Shown piece by piece: positions 18,265-20,408 of a DNA stretch of 20,408 nt. Both the position numbers and the translations under genes were made by a program. The notes beneath the pieces were generated by a model. The model worked only from the letters and a program-made list of their open reading frames with translations, did not search any database and was not told where the DNA came from. The stretch is from a virus. The stretch is from the IMG/VR virus record IMGVR_UViG_3300046559_000956, positions 1 to 20,408 of that record. One strand, written 5' to 3'. How positions within the stretch are numbered: the first letter of the stretch is position 1; each line of letters begins with the position of its first letter.

Positions 18265-20408
18265 ATGGCGACGACGAGCACGCAGACAAGTTTCGACCGC
18301 ATCGTCAACGCCGACGCCCAGGCCCAGGGGATAGACGGCGGCCTCAACGTCAAAATCGACGCCAGCAAGCTGCCGGCGCCGGCCACCACCCGGGCCGATA
18401 ACGCCAACTTTGCCCAGCTGGGCACCGTGCAGCAGCTGCCCCCCTTCCAAAGCACCCTGCCTCAAGGCTTCCAGCACGTTTACAACGTGGCCGCCAAAGA
18501 CACCGCCTCGCCGTCTTTGCAGGGCGACGTGATGGTGCACGGCGAGCTGCCCGACCCCGCAGGCCCCTTTACGACCCCCGTATGGGCCCACGCCAACGGC
18601 ACGGTCCCCAACCGGACCCAGCCGGTTTTGCCCTTCAGCCTGCGCACCCGCACCTTTGCCAGCGCCCTGCAGCGCAGCCAGCAGGACATGGCCCAGTGGC
18701 CCCTTTTGATGGCCCGCCAGGAGCTGGCCACCACCGGCGCCACCCGGCGCTTTGCCGCAGGCTATTACGACGGCACAAGCTTCAACCTGTCGTTTGGCAA
18801 CGTGGACGGCCTCACCGACACCGGCGAGACGCTGACCTTGGCACTGACGGCCCAGTGGGTGGACATGATTGGCCTGCAAGGTACGGGCAACTTGGCCATC
18901 GTGGCCCTAAACGCCGGCACCCTGACCCGCTACATTTACGACTTCTATGGCAACGTGGTGACGACAGCGACCGTGCTGACCACCGCTTGTTTGGCGGTGA
19001 CGGCGGCCGGTACCGGCACCACCAGCTCCCCGCCCATGACCCTGTTTCACCACAACCAGGTGACCTACGTGGGTTACGCGGCGCAGCTGTCCACGGTGCA
19101 GTCGGGCATCACGTCCTATGGCATCTACGTTCGCCCCCTGCTCACCAACGCCACGTCCTATTTCTTGTCGGGCATGGGCCCCGCCCAGGCCGGCGCCCCT
19201 TTGCAGGGCCTGGCCATCTCGAGCCCCACGACCCACCAGGCCCCAGGCGCTGCCAACTACCTGGCGGTGGCCTACGACGGCCGCCTTTACGTGGTCACCA
19301 ACCCTCTGGGCGGCGGCACCTACGCGGTCTCGTCGCCTCTGAGCCTGCAAAGCCAGGCCACGTCGGGGGTGAGCGCCGGCAGCCAGGGCTACAACAACGG
19401 GGTCACAACCCTGGTGGCCATGGCCGCCAACGACGGCCAGCAGGCAGCCACCCCCACAGCCCAGCTGGCCATCGCCGTCTACCGCCACCTCTCTGAGCAG
19501 GTGACCCCCCAAGGGCCCAACTCGAGCGGCGTCGCCTACCAGTACGTGGCCGTGGATGCGGCAAGCTTTGCAGGCGGCACCCTGACGCTGGTGGCCAGTA
19601 CGGCCTTTCGCACCCCCGCAGGCGCCGCCATCGCTGCCCACGCCTTTGCCGCCTGCCCGCCCGAGGCCAACTTTGCCGGCGCCAGTGCGGCCGTGCAGGG
19701 CTATTGCGTGGTGCGCCAGGGCGCCTGGCAGCCCTACCAGGGCTACGGCGGCGGCACCGGCATTGGCCAGTATTGGATCTATGACCAGCCCACCTACTTC
19801 TTGATTGACCACCGGGCCCGCATCGTCGCCCGCTGGGCCGAGGGCCAGGCCCCCATCGGCGGCACCACGGACCTGGCGGCGTGCGCCCAGATTTACGGCA
19901 CGGTCACCAACTACGCCCGCTTCCCCATGTGCACAGGGCTTGGCCGGGCGCTGGTCTCCGACACCTCGGGCACGGCCAACGACGTGTCGGTGCTGGATGT
20001 TATCTTGCCCACCTGGGTGATGACCCAGCAGGACCGACCCGCCAGCTACACCCTCAAATTGGGCAGCAGCACGGCGCAGATTGGCACCACCATCTTGGAT
20101 TACTACGTGGCCATGCCCCTGGCGGCGCACCTGAGCCTCTCGGCCAGCGCCTCCCAGCCGCCCACGGCATCGGGGCAGGGCTACACGGTCGTCAGTGGCC
20201 CGCTCACCTGCGTGCACGATGGCCGCGCCGTGGTGGAGGCAGGCTTTCACTCCCAGACCCACAACCTCATGGTGGCCGCCTACGCCCAGGGCGACAGCGG
20301 CGCCTCGTCCACGGCGCTGGGACCGGCGGGCTTTTACTTCTACGTGGCCACCTGGGAGTGGACGGACGCCCAGGGCCGGCTGCACCGCTCCAACCCCTCC
20401 CGGCCCAT
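18265..20408 (+). CDS. Large beta-rich tail protein, C-terminus beyond window edge
   Basis: 714 codons are open from ATG 18265 to the window end. The product is Gly, Ala, Thr and Ser-rich with many beta strands, short on charged residues and without membrane segments, as in large tail hub, nozzle or fibre proteins. The N-terminal 70 residues (DGGLNVKIDASKLPAPATT) may attach to the preceding protein. From about residue 200 the chain resembles propeller-like repeats of strand-turn-strand (TYVGYAAQLSTVQSGITSYG, LAVAYDGRLYVVTNPLGGG). The segment TWEWTDAQGRLHRSNPS near the end recalls a motif seen in other phage tail proteins. Virion structural role likely, precise part unknown. Confidence 0.75.
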   Translation, partial: MATTSTQTSFDRIVNADAQAQGIDGGLNVKIDASKLPAPATTRADNANFAQLGTVQQLPPFQSTLPQGFQHVYNVAAKDTASPSLQGDVMVHGELPDPAGPFTTPVWAHANGTVPNRTQPVLPFSLRTRTFASALQRSQQDMAQWPLLMARQELATTGATRRFAAGYYDGTSFNLSFGNVDGLTDTGETLTLALTAQWVDMIGLQGTGNLAIVALNAGTLTRYIYDFYGNVVTTATVLTTACLAVTAAGTGTTSSPPMTLFHHNQVTYVGYAAQLSTVQSGITSYGIYVRPLLTNATSYFLSGMGPAQAGAPLQGLAISSPTTHQAPGAANYLAVAYDGRLYVVTNPLGGGTYAVSSPLSLQSQATSGVSAGSQGYNNGVTTLVAMAANDGQQAATPTAQLAIAVYRHLSEQVTPQGPNSSGVAYQYVAVDAASFAGGTLTLVASTAFRTPAGAAIAAHAFAACPPEANFAGASAAVQGYCVVRQGAWQPYQGYGGGTGIGQYWIYDQPTYFLIDHRARIVARWAEGQAPIGGTTDLAACAQIYGTVTNYARFPMCTGLGRALVSDTSGTANDVSVLDVILPTWVMTQQDRPASYTLKLGSSTAQIGTTILDYYVAMPLAAHLSLSASASQPPTASGQGYTVVSGPLTCVHDGRAVVEAGFHSQTHNLMVAAYAQGDSGASSTALGPAGFYFYVATWEWTDAQGRLHRSNPSRP

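Noticed and set aside
18907-20385. Long open frame of 492 codons on the minus strand
   Set aside because: It is antisense to the tail protein, has a Gly/His/Val/Arg-biased composition typical of the reverse of GC-rich coding DNA, and no ribosome-binding site; the plus frame has coherent protein features.

Overview
The window is a stretch of tailed double-stranded DNA phage (or prophage) genome from a GC-rich background. The evidence is an ordered morphogenesis module in the right half: large terminase, portal, scaffold, HK97-type major capsid protein, head-tail adaptor and large beta-rich tail proteins. The adaptor, with no tape measure or sheath gene yet seen, suggests a podovirus-like particle, but this is not proven. 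The host cannot be named. The beta-clamp homologue ends in the MPMRL tail typical of proteobacterial clamps, which hints at a proteobacterium. No integrase, tRNA, CRISPR array or insertion sequence was seen.

Layout. (1) 1-1492, minus strand: a leftward operon with a two-helix membrane protein, two small unknowns and a patatin-like phospholipase cut by the window edge. (2) 1493-6390, plus strand: eleven small to medium genes, including a DUF932 protein, a shortened beta sliding clamp and several Cys-rich micro-proteins. Most have their own copy of a leader cassette: a promoter-like pair (GCAACAC, 15-16 bp, GATAAC/T), a hairpin with an ACRTY pentaloop placed where the mRNA 5' end should be, then AGGGTAGCACA just before ATG. 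(3) 5741-6009 and 6391-6865: gene-poor segments with 22-bp-spaced direct repeats, an attenuator-like pair of interleaved inverted repeats, and an orphan copy of the promoter followed by a very GC-rich fold. (4) 6866-8649: small genes on both strands, among them three very small membrane proteins and possible lysis functions. (5) 8742-20408, plus strand: a GNAT acetyltransferase, two small genes, terminase, a small gene starting inside terminase, portal, scaffold (with a hydrophobic ORF nested in another frame), major capsid protein, a small capsid-associated candidate, adaptor, and two tail proteins, the last cut by the window edge.

How it may work together: the left cluster looks like early takeover and replication functions, expressed as many single-gene transcripts through a shared promoter. 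The right cluster is a tightly overlapping late virion operon. The points most worth follow-up are the reiterated promoter plus 5'-hairpin cassette, the half-size clamp that keeps the partner-binding cleft residues, the membrane ORF overprinted on the scaffold gene, and a terminator whose loop is complementary to the shared ribosome-binding element.
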